Shown: positions 17,862-27,348, counted from the first letter of the stretch. The stretch is 64,000 nucleotides of DNA from Gallionella sp. (GCA_028707275.1 JAQTUP010000003.1:1-64000); one strand, 5' to 3'. Notes: generated by a model not told the origin, from the letters alone. Numbers and translations: made by a program.

Positions 17862-19277
17862 ATGTCGTTGTCGGCAAATGATGTATTGCAAATGATTAAA
17901 GACCACGACGTCAAGTTCGTGGATTTCCGTTTTACCGATACACGCGGCAAAGAGCAGCATGTTTCCGTGCCTGCCAAATACGTCGGTATGGACAAGTTTG
18001 AAGAAGGTCATGCGTTCGACGGCTCTTCCATCGCCGGATGGAAAGGTATTCAGGCATCCGATATGCTGTTGATGCCGGATCCTGCCGCAGCTTACCTCGA
18101 TCCGTTCACGGACGACGCGACGCTGATCATCACTTGCGACGTGGTAGAACCTACCGACGGCAAGGGCTATGACCGTGATCCTCGCTCCATCGCGAAGCGC
18201 GCTGAAGCCTATCTGCAATCCTCTGGCGTGGGCGATACCGCCTACTTCGGTCCTGAGCCTGAATTTTTCATCTTTGATTCGGTTAACTGGAAAATCGACA
18301 TGTCCGGTTGTTCGGTCAAGATCAACTCCGAAGAGGCTGCCTGGTCATCCGATGAAAAGTATGACAGCGGCAACACCGGCCACCGTCCTGTGGTAAAAGG
18401 CGGTTACTTCCCGGTTCCGCCCGTTGACAGCCTGAACGACATTCGCGCTGCGATGTGTCTGATTCTGGACGATATCGGCATCGAAGTCGAAGTTCATCAC
18501 CATGAAGTTGCAACGGCCGGCCAATGCGAAATCGGTACCAAGTTTGATACCCTGGTGCGTCGCGCGGATCAGACCCAGGCTTTGAAATACGTTGTGCACA
18601 ACGTAGCTCACCAGCATGGCAAGACCGCGACTTTCATGCCCAAGCCTATCGTTGGCGACAACGGTTCCGGTATGCACGTTCATCAATCCATCTGGAAAGA
18701 TGGCAAGAATTTGTTCGCAGGGAATGGCTATGCAGGCTTGTCCGAAACCGCGCTGTATTACATCGGCGGTATCATCAAGCACGCCAAGGCACTGAACGCG
18801 ATCACGAATCCTGGCACGAACTCCTACAAGCGTCTGGTTCCTCACTACGAGGCACCAACCAAGTTGGCCTATTCTGCCAAGAATCGTTCTGCTTCGATCC
18901 GTATTCCTCACGTTGCCAGCGACAAGGCACGCCGTATCGAAACGCGTTTCCCGGACCCTACAGCCAATCCATACCTGTGCTTCGCCGCTCTGATGATGGC
19001 GGGGCTCGATGGTATCGCCAACAAGATTCACCCCGGCGACCCGGCTGACAAGAATCTGTATGACTTGCCGCCTGAAGAAGACGCATTGATCCCGACCGTA
19101 TGCACTTCGCTGGATGAAGCGCTCGAAGCTCTGGACAAGGATCGCGAATTCTTAACTCGCGGCGGTGTGTTCTCCAACGACTTCCTGGATGCTTACATCA
19201 CCTTGAAGATGGAAGAAGTGACGCGCCTGCGCATGACGACTCATCCTGTTGAGTTTGAAATGTATTACAGCATCTAA
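17862..19277 (+). CDS. glnA: Glutamine synthetase type I
   Basis: 471 aa. Condenses ammonium and glutamate. GS-beta features: [12 protein letters not shown], the metal ligand region [25 protein letters not shown], the adenylylation site NLYDLPPEE with Tyr400, and C-terminal FEMYYSI. ATG 17862 with GGGAGAG RBS; the 7-codon upstream extension is rejected. Expected to be controlled by NtrC, PII and adenylylation (family knowledge); an NtrC palindrome is upstream and a terminator follows. Confidence 0.98.
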   Translation: MSLSANDVLQMIKDHDVKFVDFRFTDTRGKEQHVSVPAKYVGMDKFEEGHAFDGSSIAGWKGIQASDMLLMPDPAAAYLDPFTDDATLIITCDVVEPTDGKGYDRDPRSIAKRAEAYLQSSGVGDTAYFGPEPEFFIFDSVNWKIDMSGCSVKINSEEAAWSSDEKYDSGNTGHRPVVKGGYFPVPPVDSLNDIRAAMCLILDDIGIEVEVHHHEVATAGQCEIGTKFDTLVRRADQTQALKYVVHNVAHQHGKTATFMPKPIVGDNGSGMHVHQSIWKDGKNLFAGNGYAGLSETALYYIGGIIKHAKALNAITNPGTNSYKRLVPHYEAPTKLAYSAKNRSASIRIPHVASDKARRIETRFPDPTANPYLCFAALMMAGLDGIANKIHPGDPADKNLYDLPPEEDALIPTVCTSLDEALEALDKDREFLTRGGVFSNDFLDAYITLKMEEVTRLRMTTHPVEFEMYYSI

Positions 19278-19302
19278 GCTGCACGGCAGAGCCATAAATG
19301 AG

Positions 19303-19326
19303 ACGGGGCCTTGTGCCCCGTTTTTT
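19303..19326 (+). terminator. Rho-independent terminator after glnA
   Basis: ACGGGGC/GCCCCGT (19303-19309, 19315-19321), 5-nt loop, six T. Separates glnA from the ntrBC unit. Confidence 0.9.
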
Positions 19327-19404
19327 CATTTAATACATTAAACGCAAAAAGTTTGTCACAGACAGACGCTTGCCCTATACTCATTCAGCCTTTTTTGCAG
19401 GGGA

Positions 19405-19833
19405 ATGAATATGAAGTTAGCGTACTTGCTGTTATGCCTGATTCCATCATTGGCCGTGGCCGATATATACAAAAAAGTTGACGCCGATGGTCATGTCACT
19501 TATTCCAGCGCGCCCATCAAAGGCGGGAAAGTCGTGATTCTGACGCCTCCCGCGCCTGAGACACGCGCACGCGCCTCATCGAATCCTTCTCCCGGCGATT
19601 TTCCCAAGGTCAATCAGGAAACGCAAAGAGGCAGGGATAGCACACGGCGCAATATCCTGGAAGAAGAGTTGAAAACGGAAGAGGGGCTGCTCAATATTGC
19701 CCGGCAAGCCCAGCAGCTGGCCGAGACGGCCAAGCCCAGGGATGAGGCAAAAGTCAAATCGCTGTCCAAACAGGTCGAATTGCATCAGGGCAACATCGAC
19801 GCCCTCAAAGTCGAAATTTCAAAATTGAAATAG
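19405..19833 (+). CDS. DUF4124 exported protein in the gln-ntr cluster
   Basis: 142 aa. Signal peptide at residues 1-19 (MKLAYLLLCLIPSLAVA, with a possible MNM extension), then the DUF4124 core DIYKKVDADGHVTYSSAPIKGGKVV. Residues 75-142 are charged and probably coiled coil. GGGGAATG RBS. A DUF4124 gene between glnA and ntrB is a recurrent betaproteobacterial arrangement (from memory). Function unknown. Confidence 0.85.
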   Translation: MNMKLAYLLLCLIPSLAVADIYKKVDADGHVTYSSAPIKGGKVVILTPPAPETRARASSNPSPGDFPKVNQETQRGRDSTRRNILEEELKTEEGLLNIARQAQQLAETAKPRDEAKVKSLSKQVELHQGNIDALKVEISKLK

Positions 19834-19868
19834 CCGCCATTTGGCATGCTTATTGCTTGCTTAATGGT

Positions 19869-20912
19869 ATGCCTGATTATCCATACATTACGCCAGACCA
19901 TCTCTCCACCGCAGTGATTCTGCTGGACGAGGGGGAGCGCGTCATTTACCTGAATCCTGCGGCGGAAAATCTGTTCGAAGTGAGCGGAAAAAACCTGCTC
20001 GGGCAGCCGCTGCCGCTGGTATTCACCGATAACGGGCAACTGGCGAGCGCGATGGCTCGCGCGGCAGACAATAACGCCAGTTATATCGAACATGATTTAA
20101 TGCTCACCACCAATGCGCACAGCAAGCTGCATGTGCGCTGCACCGTCACGCCGCTGTCAACGGGCCGCCTGCTGCTGGAATTTCATCCCATGGACAGGCC
20201 GCTCAAGCTGGCGCGGGAAGAGCAGATGCTGGATCAGACTCAGGCCAATCGCCTGCTGCTGCGCAACCTGGCACATGAAATCAAGAATCCGCTGGGAGGC
20301 ATACGGGGCGCGGCTCAACTGCTGGAGCAGGAACTGGATAAGCCAGGTCTCAGGGAATATACCCAGGTCATCATTCAGGAAGCGGACAGACTGCGCGGTT
20401 TGATGGAAAAGCTGCTCACTCCGCAGAGCAATACGCGCCACAGTGCACTTAATATCCACGAAGTTCTGGAACGGGTGCGTTCGGTCGTGCTGGCCGAGAT
20501 GCCCGAAGGGCTGGAAATCAGGCGAGATTACGACACCAGCCTGCCCGCGCTGACGGGCGACAAGGAACAACTGATCCAGGTGATACTCAATATCGTCCGG
20601 AACGGGGCGCAGGCGATGCACGGACAGGGGCGCATCATTCTGCGTACCCGGATCGCGCGTCAGGTGACGCTGTTCAAAAAGCGGCATCGACTGGCGGTGA
20701 TGGTGCAGATTATCGACAACGGGCCTGGCATTGCACCCGAATTGCGCGACAAGATTTTTTATCCTCTGGTGTCCGGACGCGCCGATGGGCACGGACTCGG
20801 GCTGACACTGGCTCAGGATTTTGTCAGCCAGCACCACGGAACCATAGAGTTCGACAGCGAACCCGGATGCACGCGCTTCACCGTGATGCTGCCGTTGCAG
20901 GCCGCTGGTTAG
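19869..20912 (+). CDS. ntrB: Nitrogen regulation sensor kinase NtrB
   Basis: 347 aa from ATG 19869; a TTG at 19857 would add four residues. N-terminal PAS domain (about 10-115), H-box LAHEIKNPLGGIRGAAQL with the phosphorylated His near residue 136, N-box LNIVRNGAQAM, and ATP-lid motifs DNGPGIAPE and GHGLGL. NtrB is soluble, binds PII and phosphorylates or dephosphorylates NtrC according to nitrogen supply. No clear RBS before either start. Confidence 0.95.
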   Translation: MPDYPYITPDHLSTAVILLDEGERVIYLNPAAENLFEVSGKNLLGQPLPLVFTDNGQLASAMARAADNNASYIEHDLMLTTNAHSKLHVRCTVTPLSTGRLLLEFHPMDRPLKLAREEQMLDQTQANRLLLRNLAHEIKNPLGGIRGAAQLLEQELDKPGLREYTQVIIQEADRLRGLMEKLLTPQSNTRHSALNIHEVLERVRSVVLAEMPEGLEIRRDYDTSLPALTGDKEQLIQVILNIVRNGAQAMHGQGRIILRTRIARQVTLFKKRHRLAVMVQIIDNGPGIAPELRDKIFYPLVSGRADGHGLGLTLAQDFVSQHHGTIEFDSEPGCTRFTVMLPLQAAG

Positions 20913-20913
20913 T

Positions 20914-20948
20914 GGAGAGTGGTGAGTGGTGAGTGGTGAGTGGTAAGC
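20914..20948. repeat. GGTGAGT heptamer tandem repeat between ntrB and ntrC
   Basis: Three exact GGTGAGT units (20921-20941) with degenerate units on both sides. Comparable to the AAGTGGC array at 61468-61501. Confidence 0.7.
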
Positions 20949-21003
20949 GGGTAGTGACTACCGGCTTTTTATGCATAACCTCAAGTAGATAATCGAGCAC
21001 ACT

Positions 21004-22398
21004 ATGAAACCAGTCTGGATAATTGACGACGACCGCTCTATACGCTGGGTGCTGGAAAAATCCCTGGCGCGCGCAGACATTGAATTTGAGAGCTTCTCCA
21101 CGGCAGACGATGCGTTGCGCGCATTGAGTCATGCCTTGCCGCAGGTGGTGGTGAGCGACATTCGTATGCCGGGGCGTTCCGGTCTGGAGTTCTTGCAGCT
21201 GCTGCACGAACGTCACCCGCTGATTCCGGTCATCATCATGACGGCGTATTCCGATCTGGAAAGTGCCGTTTCGGCATTTCAGGGCGGGGCATTTGAATAT
21301 CTGCCCAAGCCGTTCGACATCAACCATGCGGTCGACCTGATCCGTCGCGCGATGGAGCAGAGCCGTCGCAAATTGCATGAGGTGGGTCAGTTGGAGGTTG
21401 CGGCCGATATTCTGGGGCACGCCCCGGCCATGCAGGATGTTTTTCGCGCCATAGGACGCCTGTCGCAGTCCCATGCGACGGTGCTCATCAACGGCGAATC
21501 AGGAACCGGCAAGGAGTTGGTGGCGCGCGCGCTGCACCGGCATAGTCCGCGCTCGGAAAAGCCTTTTATCGCGATCAACACGGCGGCCATCCCGAAAGAT
21601 CTGCTCGAATCCGAACTGTTCGGGCATGAGCGTGGCGCATTTACGGGGGCTGCTGCCACAAGGCACGGTCGCTTCGAGCAGGCCGAAGGCGGCACGCTGT
21701 TTCTCGATGAAATCGGCGATATGCCCTCCGAGTTGCAGACCCGCTTGTTGCGCGTGCTCTCGGATGGTAATTTTTATCGCGTAGGCGGACATCAACCCAT
21801 CAAAGCCAACGTGCGCATCATCACGGCAACCCATCAAAATCTGGAGGAGCGGGTCCGGCTGGGGTTGTTTCGTGAGGATTTATTTCACAGGCTGAACGTG
21901 ATACGGCTGCGCCTGCCGCCTTTGCGCGAGCGGCGTGAAGATATTCCGCTGCTGGCTAAATATTTTTTGCAAAAAAGCGCCGTTGAGCTGGCTGTCGAGC
22001 AGAAGCAATTTGGCGAGGCTACCTTGCAGCATCTGGGCACACAGGAATTTCCCGGCAACGTGAGGCAGCTGGAAAACCTGTGTCACTGGCTGACGGTGAT
22101 GACCCCCTCGCAGCTGATCGAAGTGGCCGATCTGCCGCCAGAATGGCGCACCAGCGGGGCGGCACCTGTCGCTGACTGGAGCAGTGCGCTGGCCGCTCAT
22201 GTGGCGGCGGCCTTGCAGCGCGGTGACGAGGGGATCATGGACGAGCTTGTCGCACAGTTTGAACGCACCCTGATCCTGCAAGCTTTGCACCACACCAATG
22301 GACGGCGCATTGAAGCTGCCATGCTGCTCGGTATCGGCCGCAACACGCTCACCCGCAAGATCCAGGAACTGGGGCTGGAGGACAGCCCGGCAACTTAA
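21004..22398 (+). CDS. ntrC: Nitrogen response regulator NtrC
   Basis: 464 aa. Receiver domain (1-120) with acidic pocket DDD and phosphoacceptor Asp in VVVSDIRMPG; sigma54-activating AAA+ domain (about 137-375) with Walker A GESGTGKE and the sigma54-contact loop GAFTGA near residue 213; C-terminal Fis-type HTH (AAMLLGIGRNTLTRKI). Activates sigma54 promoters under nitrogen limitation. Likely targets visible in this window: glnA, torF-glnK-amtB and the gene at 43113. Stop overlaps the convergent small membrane gene by 4 bp. Confidence 0.97.
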   Translation: MKPVWIIDDDRSIRWVLEKSLARADIEFESFSTADDALRALSHALPQVVVSDIRMPGRSGLEFLQLLHERHPLIPVIIMTAYSDLESAVSAFQGGAFEYLPKPFDINHAVDLIRRAMEQSRRKLHEVGQLEVAADILGHAPAMQDVFRAIGRLSQSHATVLINGESGTGKELVARALHRHSPRSEKPFIAINTAAIPKDLLESELFGHERGAFTGAAATRHGRFEQAEGGTLFLDEIGDMPSELQTRLLRVLSDGNFYRVGGHQPIKANVRIITATHQNLEERVRLGLFREDLFHRLNVIRLRLPPLRERREDIPLLAKYFLQKSAVELAVEQKQFGEATLQHLGTQEFPGNVRQLENLCHWLTVMTPSQLIEVADLPPEWRTSGAAPVADWSSALAAHVAAALQRGDEGIMDELVAQFERTLILQALHHTNGRRIEAAMLLGIGRNTLTRKIQELGLEDSPAT

Positions 22399-22658
22399 TT
22401 GGCCGGAACCAGCTCTTTCTTGCTTGAAAGCAACCAGCGGTAGATGCCTATCAGGCTGGTGGTGGTGAAAATGATCTGCATGACGATCAGGCCGGGCGCG
22501 TGTATGGCTAAGCCATACGCCGTCCAAAATCCGTTGGAGATAAGGAAAAAAACAAAGCCCCAGCCTGAATGCCGGGTGTTGAGCGCCAGGAGCAGGGAGC
22601 CTAAAGCGCCCGTGCCGCATCCTAGCCATTGAAGGGTGTCAGGGGTAAACATTACCAT
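22395..22658 (-). CDS. Small three-helix membrane protein
   Basis: 87 aa. Three hydrophobic segments (about 11-28, 32-52, 56-76) with GWGFVFFLISNGFWTAYG and a conserved-looking W/G-rich pattern. It somewhat resembles half-size PnuC- or SWEET-type transport proteins, but this is a loose impression. Function not assigned. Confidence 0.65.
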   Translation of the reverse strand: MVMFTPDTLQWLGCGTGALGSLLLALNTRHSGWGFVFFLISNGFWTAYGLAIHAPGLIVMQIIFTTTSLIGIYRWLLSSKKELVPAN

Positions 22659-22792
22659 CCTCGTGTGATTTTATTGGAAGGAGCCGCAGTGTTCTCGTTT
22701 TTCGATAGTATCGGAACAGCCTCGGCCCGTGATTTTGGGGGAAGCGTAGCGCAGCATGACAGGGTCGTCCACTGATATGTTGAACCGTGTTG

Positions 22793-24211
22793 TCAGGCGG
22801 CGTCCGGGTCGGACTCATGGCGCCCGAGTTTGTCGATTTGCCTGAGCAGTTTGTCGTGTATCCCGCCGAATCCGCCGTTGCTCATGATCAGGATATGGTC
22901 ACCGGGCTGCGCGGCAGCACTGATGGCTCTGATCAGAACGTCGAGGTCGTCGATAACAATGCCCTTGTCACCCAGCGATGCCAGGGCGCCCTTCGCATCC
23001 CAGCCCAGGTTGCCCGAGTAGCAGAACACATGATCTGCGTCTTTCAAGCTGCCGGGCAGCGCCTCTTTCATCACGCCCAGCTTCATGGTGTTGGAGCGCG
23101 GCTCCAGTACCGCGAGAATGCGCGCGTCTCCTACCTTGCGGCGCAATCCGGCAACCGTGGTGTCGATCGCCGTGGGGTGATGGGCGAAATCGTCGTAGAC
23201 GGTAATTCCGTTCACTACCCCGCGAACTTCCATGCGCCGCTTCACATTCTTGAATTCGAGAAGTGCGGCCAGACCCAGAGCCGTCGGTACGCCGACGTGG
23301 CGCGCTGCCGCGAGGGCGGCGAGGGCGTTCATGCGGTTGTGTTCACCCAGCAAGTCCCAGTTGAGTATGCCTTGTAGTTCACCGTCCAAGGTGACGCGAT
23401 TATCGCCGTCGATGTTCCATCCCCTCTCCCCCAGCCCCTCTCCCGCTTGCGGGAGAGGGGTGCCAAACAATTCAACAGGCGTCCAGCAACCGCGCTGCAA
23501 CACGCGTTCGAGCGCCGCCTCGCGGCCATTGGCCACGATCAGGCCGTTGCCCGGCACTGTGCGCACCAGATGATGGAACTGGGTTTCGATGGCAGTCAAA
23601 TCCGAAAAAATATCGGCGTGGTCAAATTCCAGATTATTGAGTATCGCGGTGCGCGGGTGGTAATGCACGAACTTGGAGCGTTTGTCGAAGAAGGCGGTGT
23701 CGTATTCGTCGGCCTCAATCACGAAAAACGGCGATTCGGTGATTCTTGCCGAAATGTCAAAGTTTTGCGGTACGCCGCCGATTAAAAAGCCGGGATTGAG
23801 TCCCGCATGTTCCAGTATCCAGGCCAGCATCGACGCTGTACTGGTCTTGCCGTGCGTGCCCGCCACGCCCAGTACCCAGCGATCGCGCAGCAGGGTGTCG
23901 GACAGCCACTGCGGGCCCGAGACGTAGGCCAAATTGCGGTTCATGATTTCTTCCATCAGCGGGTTGCCGCGCGTAATCACGTTGCCGATCACGAAAACAT
24001 CCGGGTTGAGCTCAAGCTGCCCTGTCCCGTACCCTTCGATGAGTTCGATGCCTTGCGCCTGCAGCTGCGTGCTCATCGGCGGATAGACGTTGGCGTCGCA
24101 CCCCGTGACGCGGTAGCCGGCCTGTCTTGCGATGGCGGCAATCCCGCCCATAAAGGTGCCGCAGATGCCGAGGATGTGTATGTGTATGTGTATGTGTTTG
24201 CTCATTGTCAT
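22793..24211 (-). CDS. mpl: UDP-N-acetylmuramate:murein tripeptide ligase Mpl
   Basis: 472 aa. Murein-recycling ligase that reattaches L-Ala-gamma-D-Glu-meso-DAP to UDP-MurNAc. Motifs: HILGICGTFMGG at the N-terminus, ATP loop AGTHGKTSTASM (about 115-126), DEYDTAFFDKRSKFVHY, and YDDFAHHPTAI. Two oddities: the N-terminus carries HIHIHIH from an ATGTGT microsatellite, and an in-frame hairpin repeat adds LPQAGEGLGERG near residues 251-265. Both may be tolerated insertions. Starts 24211 or 24205 are possible. Confidence 0.95.
   Translation of the reverse strand: MTMSKHIHIHIHILGICGTFMGGIAAIARQAGYRVTGCDANVYPPMSTQLQAQGIELIEGYGTGQLELNPDVFVIGNVITRGNPLMEEIMNRNLAYVSGPQWLSDTLLRDRWVLGVAGTHGKTSTASMLAWILEHAGLNPGFLIGGVPQNFDISARITESPFFVIEADEYDTAFFDKRSKFVHYHPRTAILNNLEFDHADIFSDLTAIETQFHHLVRTVPGNGLIVANGREAALERVLQRGCWTPVELFGTPLPQAGEGLGERGWNIDGDNRVTLDGELQGILNWDLLGEHNRMNALAALAAARHVGVPTALGLAALLEFKNVKRRMEVRGVVNGITVYDDFAHHPTAIDTTVAGLRRKVGDARILAVLEPRSNTMKLGVMKEALPGSLKDADHVFCYSGNLGWDAKGALASLGDKGIVIDDLDVLIRAISAAAQPGDHILIMSNGGFGGIHDKLLRQIDKLGRHESDPDAA
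23435..23460. repeat. CCCCTCTCCCGC hairpin repeat inside mpl
   Basis: CCCCTCTCCCGC (23435-23446), TT, GCGGGAGAGGGG (23449-23460): a perfect 12-bp inverted repeat read in frame within mpl. Same family as the copy in cbbO. Confidence 0.8.
24174..24197. repeat. ATGTGT microsatellite, four units, in the mpl start region
   Basis: Four exact ATGTGT hexamers encode alternating His-Ile on the minus strand at residues 5-11 of Mpl. Unit gain or loss would keep the frame. Confidence 0.85.
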
Positions 24212-24212
24212 T

Positions 24213-24566
24213 TTAAGTTCTAAAAATAAAATACACCGCGCCCATCATGCACAGCGCGGCATACAGATAATCCCACTTCAAAGGCTGGTTCATGTAGATC
24301 ACCGCAAACGGCACGAACACCAGCAGCGTGATGACTTCTTGCAGGATTTTTAGTTGTCCCAGATCGAGTATGGTGTAGCCGATGCGGTTCGCGGGCACCT
24401 GAATCAGATACTCGAACAAGGCGATGCCCCAGCTGGCCAGCGCGGCCAGATACCAGGGGGATGACGCCATGTTCTTCAGGTGACCGTACCATGCGAAAGT
24501 CATGAACAAGTTGGAGATGGCCAGCATTAGCGCCGTGACCAGCAGAGGCTGCGAAATCAGCCCCAT
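24213..24566 (-). CDS. DUF486 (DMT-like) membrane protein
   Basis: 117 aa from ATG 24566, the usual size of the DUF486 family; a longer frame to 24620 is rejected. Four membrane helices; typical motifs FMTFAWYGHL and DYLYAALCMMGAVYFIF. Substrate unknown. Its ATG overlaps the stop of the oxidoreductase upstream (TGATG), so it is cotranscribed with the 2-oxoacid oxidoreductase operon. Confidence 0.85.
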   Translation of the reverse strand: MGLISQPLLVTALMLAISNLFMTFAWYGHLKNMASSPWYLAALASWGIALFEYLIQVPANRIGYTILDLGQLKILQEVITLLVFVPFAVIYMNQPLKWDYLYAALCMMGAVYFIFRT

Positions 24567-26188
24567 CAGGTTTGTTCGGGCACCATCTTGATGGCGCCGC
24601 ACGGGCATTCGGCAACGCACAGGCCGCAGCCTTTGCAGTAGTCATAATTGAACTGAAAACCTTTGCCCGCACCCAGCTTGATCACCGCGTTGTCCGGGCA
24701 TACGCCATAGCAGTTGTCGCACTCGAAGCAGTTGCCGCAGGACAGACAGCGGCGCGCCTCGAACAGGGCGTTAGTCTCGTTGAGCCCGCCTTGCACCTCG
24801 TCGAAACTGGTCTGGCGGCGAATGATGTCGAGCATCGGGCGCACCGTCTTGTCCGCATCCGAGTAATACCAAGGGTTGAGTTTGTCGAAGGTGGCAATCT
24901 CATGTTTCGCGACAGGCTCACAGCTTGTGCCATGCAACCAGGCGTCGATATTGCGCGCAGCCCGCTTGCCGTGACCTATCGCCACCGTGACCGTGCGCTC
25001 GGAGGGCACCATGTCGCCACCGGCAAAAATGCCAGGATGTCCTGTCATCATGTTGGCCGAGACCTGCACCGTGCCGTTGCTGATTTTCAGCTCCGATACG
25101 CCGTCGAGCAGCGATAAATCCACGTCCTGACCCAGCGCCAATACCAGCGAGTCGGCCTCTATGGTCTCGAATTCGCCGGTCGGCTGAGGCACGCCTTTTT
25201 CGTCCAGCACCATTTTTTCAACCGTGAGATTGCCTTCTTCGGCCTGTTTGATGGTGGACAGCCATTTGATCATCACGCCTTCTTGCAGCGCTTCCTCCAC
25301 CTCGAAATCATGGGCGGGCATCTTCTCCCGCGTGCGGCGGTAGACGATGACAGCATCGGTCGCCCCCAGACGTTTGGCGGTTCGCGCCACATCGATCGCG
25401 GTATTGCCGCCGCCATACACCACCACACGGCGACCCAGCATAGGCTGATCCTCGCCTTCCATGGAGCGCAGCACCGACACCGCGTCGACGATATGCGCCG
25501 CGTCCCCTGCCGGGATGAACGCGCGTTTTGCGATATGCGCGCCGACGGCCAGAAAAGCCGCATCGAAGCCCTTCATGCTCTGCTCAATGAGATCGACACG
25601 AGTGTTCAGCCTGAGGGTCACGCCCATTTCGAGGATGCGTGCAATCTCGGCGTCCAATACCTCGCGAGGCAGACGATATTTAGGGATGCCGAAGCGCATC
25701 ATGCCGCCCGCCTGCGATCCGGCTTCGTGTATTTCTACCTGATGTCCTGCCCGCGCCAGATGGTAGGCGGCGGAGAGCCCTGAGGGGCCGGCGCCCACGA
25801 CTAAAACCCGTTTGCCGGTGGACGTCGCAGGGGCTGCAAATTTCCATCCCTGTTTGATCGCCTCGTCACCCAAGAAGCGTTCGACTGAATTGATGCCGAC
25901 CGATTCATCGAGTTGTCCGCGATTGCACGCCCCTTCGCAGGGGTGATAGCACACGCGACCCATCACGGCCGGCAGCGGATTGTTTTCCACCAGTACGCGC
26001 CAAGCCTGCTCGTAATCGCCGGATTCGGCGTGGAACAGCCAGCCCTGAATGTTCTCGCCGGCAGGACAGGCGTTGTTGCACGGTGGCAGGCGGTTGAGAT
26101 ACACCGGACGCTCGGTCCGCCAGGTGCCGGTCAGGTTGGCCAGTGACGTGCCGGGTTTGAGGGTAATTGCGAATGGTTTATTCGGCAT
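24566..26188 (-). CDS. GltD-like FAD/NAD(P) oxidoreductase fused to a 2[4Fe-4S] ferredoxin domain
   Basis: 540 aa. An N-terminal Fe-S domain (CNNACPAGENIQGW near 37-49; CYHPCEGACNRG near 80-91) precedes a GltD-type flavoprotein with FAD site GAGPSGLSAAYHLARAG (about 128-144) and NAD(P) site GGGNTAIDVARTA (about 255). The C-terminus (about 480-535) is a bacterial ferredoxin with CLSCGNCFECDNC and CKGCGLCVAECPCGA. It takes the place of PorD and could pass electrons between the thiamine oxidoreductase and NAD(P)H directly. Start overlaps the porB stop by 11 bp. Confidence 0.9.
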   Translation of the reverse strand: MPNKPFAITLKPGTSLANLTGTWRTERPVYLNRLPPCNNACPAGENIQGWLFHAESGDYEQAWRVLVENNPLPAVMGRVCYHPCEGACNRGQLDESVGINSVERFLGDEAIKQGWKFAAPATSTGKRVLVVGAGPSGLSAAYHLARAGHQVEIHEAGSQAGGMMRFGIPKYRLPREVLDAEIARILEMGVTLRLNTRVDLIEQSMKGFDAAFLAVGAHIAKRAFIPAGDAAHIVDAVSVLRSMEGEDQPMLGRRVVVYGGGNTAIDVARTAKRLGATDAVIVYRRTREKMPAHDFEVEEALQEGVMIKWLSTIKQAEEGNLTVEKMVLDEKGVPQPTGEFETIEADSLVLALGQDVDLSLLDGVSELKISNGTVQVSANMMTGHPGIFAGGDMVPSERTVTVAIGHGKRAARNIDAWLHGTSCEPVAKHEIATFDKLNPWYYSDADKTVRPMLDIIRRQTSFDEVQGGLNETNALFEARRCLSCGNCFECDNCYGVCPDNAVIKLGAGKGFQFNYDYCKGCGLCVAECPCGAIKMVPEQT

Positions 26189-27191
26189 TTGAGTTGGCTC
26201 CTTGTTCGAGCAGGCCGTATTTGCGGATATTCCGGTCGGCGATGGCCTGGATACGCGCCACCATGTCGGGGCGAGCGTGCTTGCCGAAGAGGTGAGCGAA
26301 ACGCTTCTGCGGCTTGAGATAGTCCTCCACTGGAATCTGGCGGCGAATTTTCAGCACGCCGGTGACTTCTCCATACTCGGCCTCGAATACCGGAAAAGTT
26401 CCGCTCTCCTTGGCCAGTCTCGCCATCAGGATGGTGTCGTGCGGTGCTGTACCCCAGCCCAGTGGGCAGGGCACGAACAGATGGATGTAGCGCGCACCGC
26501 GTATCCCCATCGCTTTTCTGACCTTGTATTCCAGGTCGCGCAGGTCGGCAACCGTCGCCGTGGCAACGTAAGGTATGTTGTGCGCCATGGCGATTTCCGG
26601 CAGATTTTTCCCCTGACCGAACGCATTGCCGGGTTCGGCGCCGACGGGCATGGTGGTCGCGGTGCGAGCCGCAGGCGGCGTGGCGGAAGACCTTTGCACG
26701 CCGGTATTCATGTAAGCTTCGTTGTCGTAGCAGATATACAGCACATCGTCGTTGCGTTCGAACATGCCGGAGAGACAACCGAAGCCTATATCGGTGGTGC
26801 TGCCATCTCCCCCTTGCGCGACGATGCGCACATCCGTTTTTCCCTTTACCTTCATCGCTGCCGCGACCCCTGTGGCGACCGCCGGGGCATTGCCGAACAA
26901 AGAATGGATCCACGGCACCTGCCAGGATGATTCCGGATAAGGGGTGGAGAAGACTTCCAGGCAGCCGGTGGCATTCACGGCGATCAACTGGCCGTGGCTT
27001 TCAGCCATTGCCGCGTCGATGGCGTAACGTGCGCCGAGCGCCTCGCCGCAGCCTTGACAGGCGCGGTGTCCGGAGTTGATCGAGTTGCTGCGCAACGGGT
27101 CGGCCTGCACGCTGTGATCAACGGCCGCGAGCAGCCGGTTGCCAACGGTATAAGTGCCGGTCTGGTAGAACTTTACGGGTTGAAAACTCAT
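26178..27191 (-). CDS. porB: 2-oxoacid:acceptor oxidoreductase beta subunit
   Basis: 337 aa. TPP-binding subunit: Cys motif ACQGCGEALG near residues 44-53, TPP/Mg motif GGDGSTTDIG with later CYDNEAYMNTG. The segment VPCPLGWG and the overall sequence are of the pyruvate synthase (PorB) type; substrate (pyruvate versus 2-oxoglutarate or other) is not certain. Forms a complex with alpha and gamma subunits encoded just upstream. The 157-bp gap to porA contains a repeat, unlike the tight spacing of the other operon genes. Confidence 0.9.
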   Translation of the reverse strand: MSFQPVKFYQTGTYTVGNRLLAAVDHSVQADPLRSNSINSGHRACQGCGEALGARYAIDAAMAESHGQLIAVNATGCLEVFSTPYPESSWQVPWIHSLFGNAPAVATGVAAAMKVKGKTDVRIVAQGGDGSTTDIGFGCLSGMFERNDDVLYICYDNEAYMNTGVQRSSATPPAARTATTMPVGAEPGNAFGQGKNLPEIAMAHNIPYVATATVADLRDLEYKVRKAMGIRGARYIHLFVPCPLGWGTAPHDTILMARLAKESGTFPVFEAEYGEVTGVLKIRRQIPVEDYLKPQKRFAHLFGKHARPDMVARIQAIADRNIRKYGLLEQGANSNAE

Positions 27192-27249
27192 GATGATCTC
27201 CTAACGGGCACGGCAAACAGGCCGTCCCTGATAATGAAACAAGCCGCGC

Positions 27250-27330
27250 CCGTTCCCCTCTCTTCTAACTTTCTCCCGCAAGCCTGCCTGTGTGTTGCAC
27301 GCAGACAGGCGGGCGAGAGGGACGCGGTCT
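27250..27330. repeat. Composite hairpin repeat between porA and porB
   Basis: CCCCTCTC...CTCCCGC and GCGGGCGAGAGGG arms of the cbbO/mpl repeat family enclose a second inverted pair CCTGCCTGTGTG/CACGCAGACAGGC. Looks like one repeat nested inside another. Confidence 0.6.
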
Positions 27331-27348
27331 CGCTGTGCGAATCTCATG

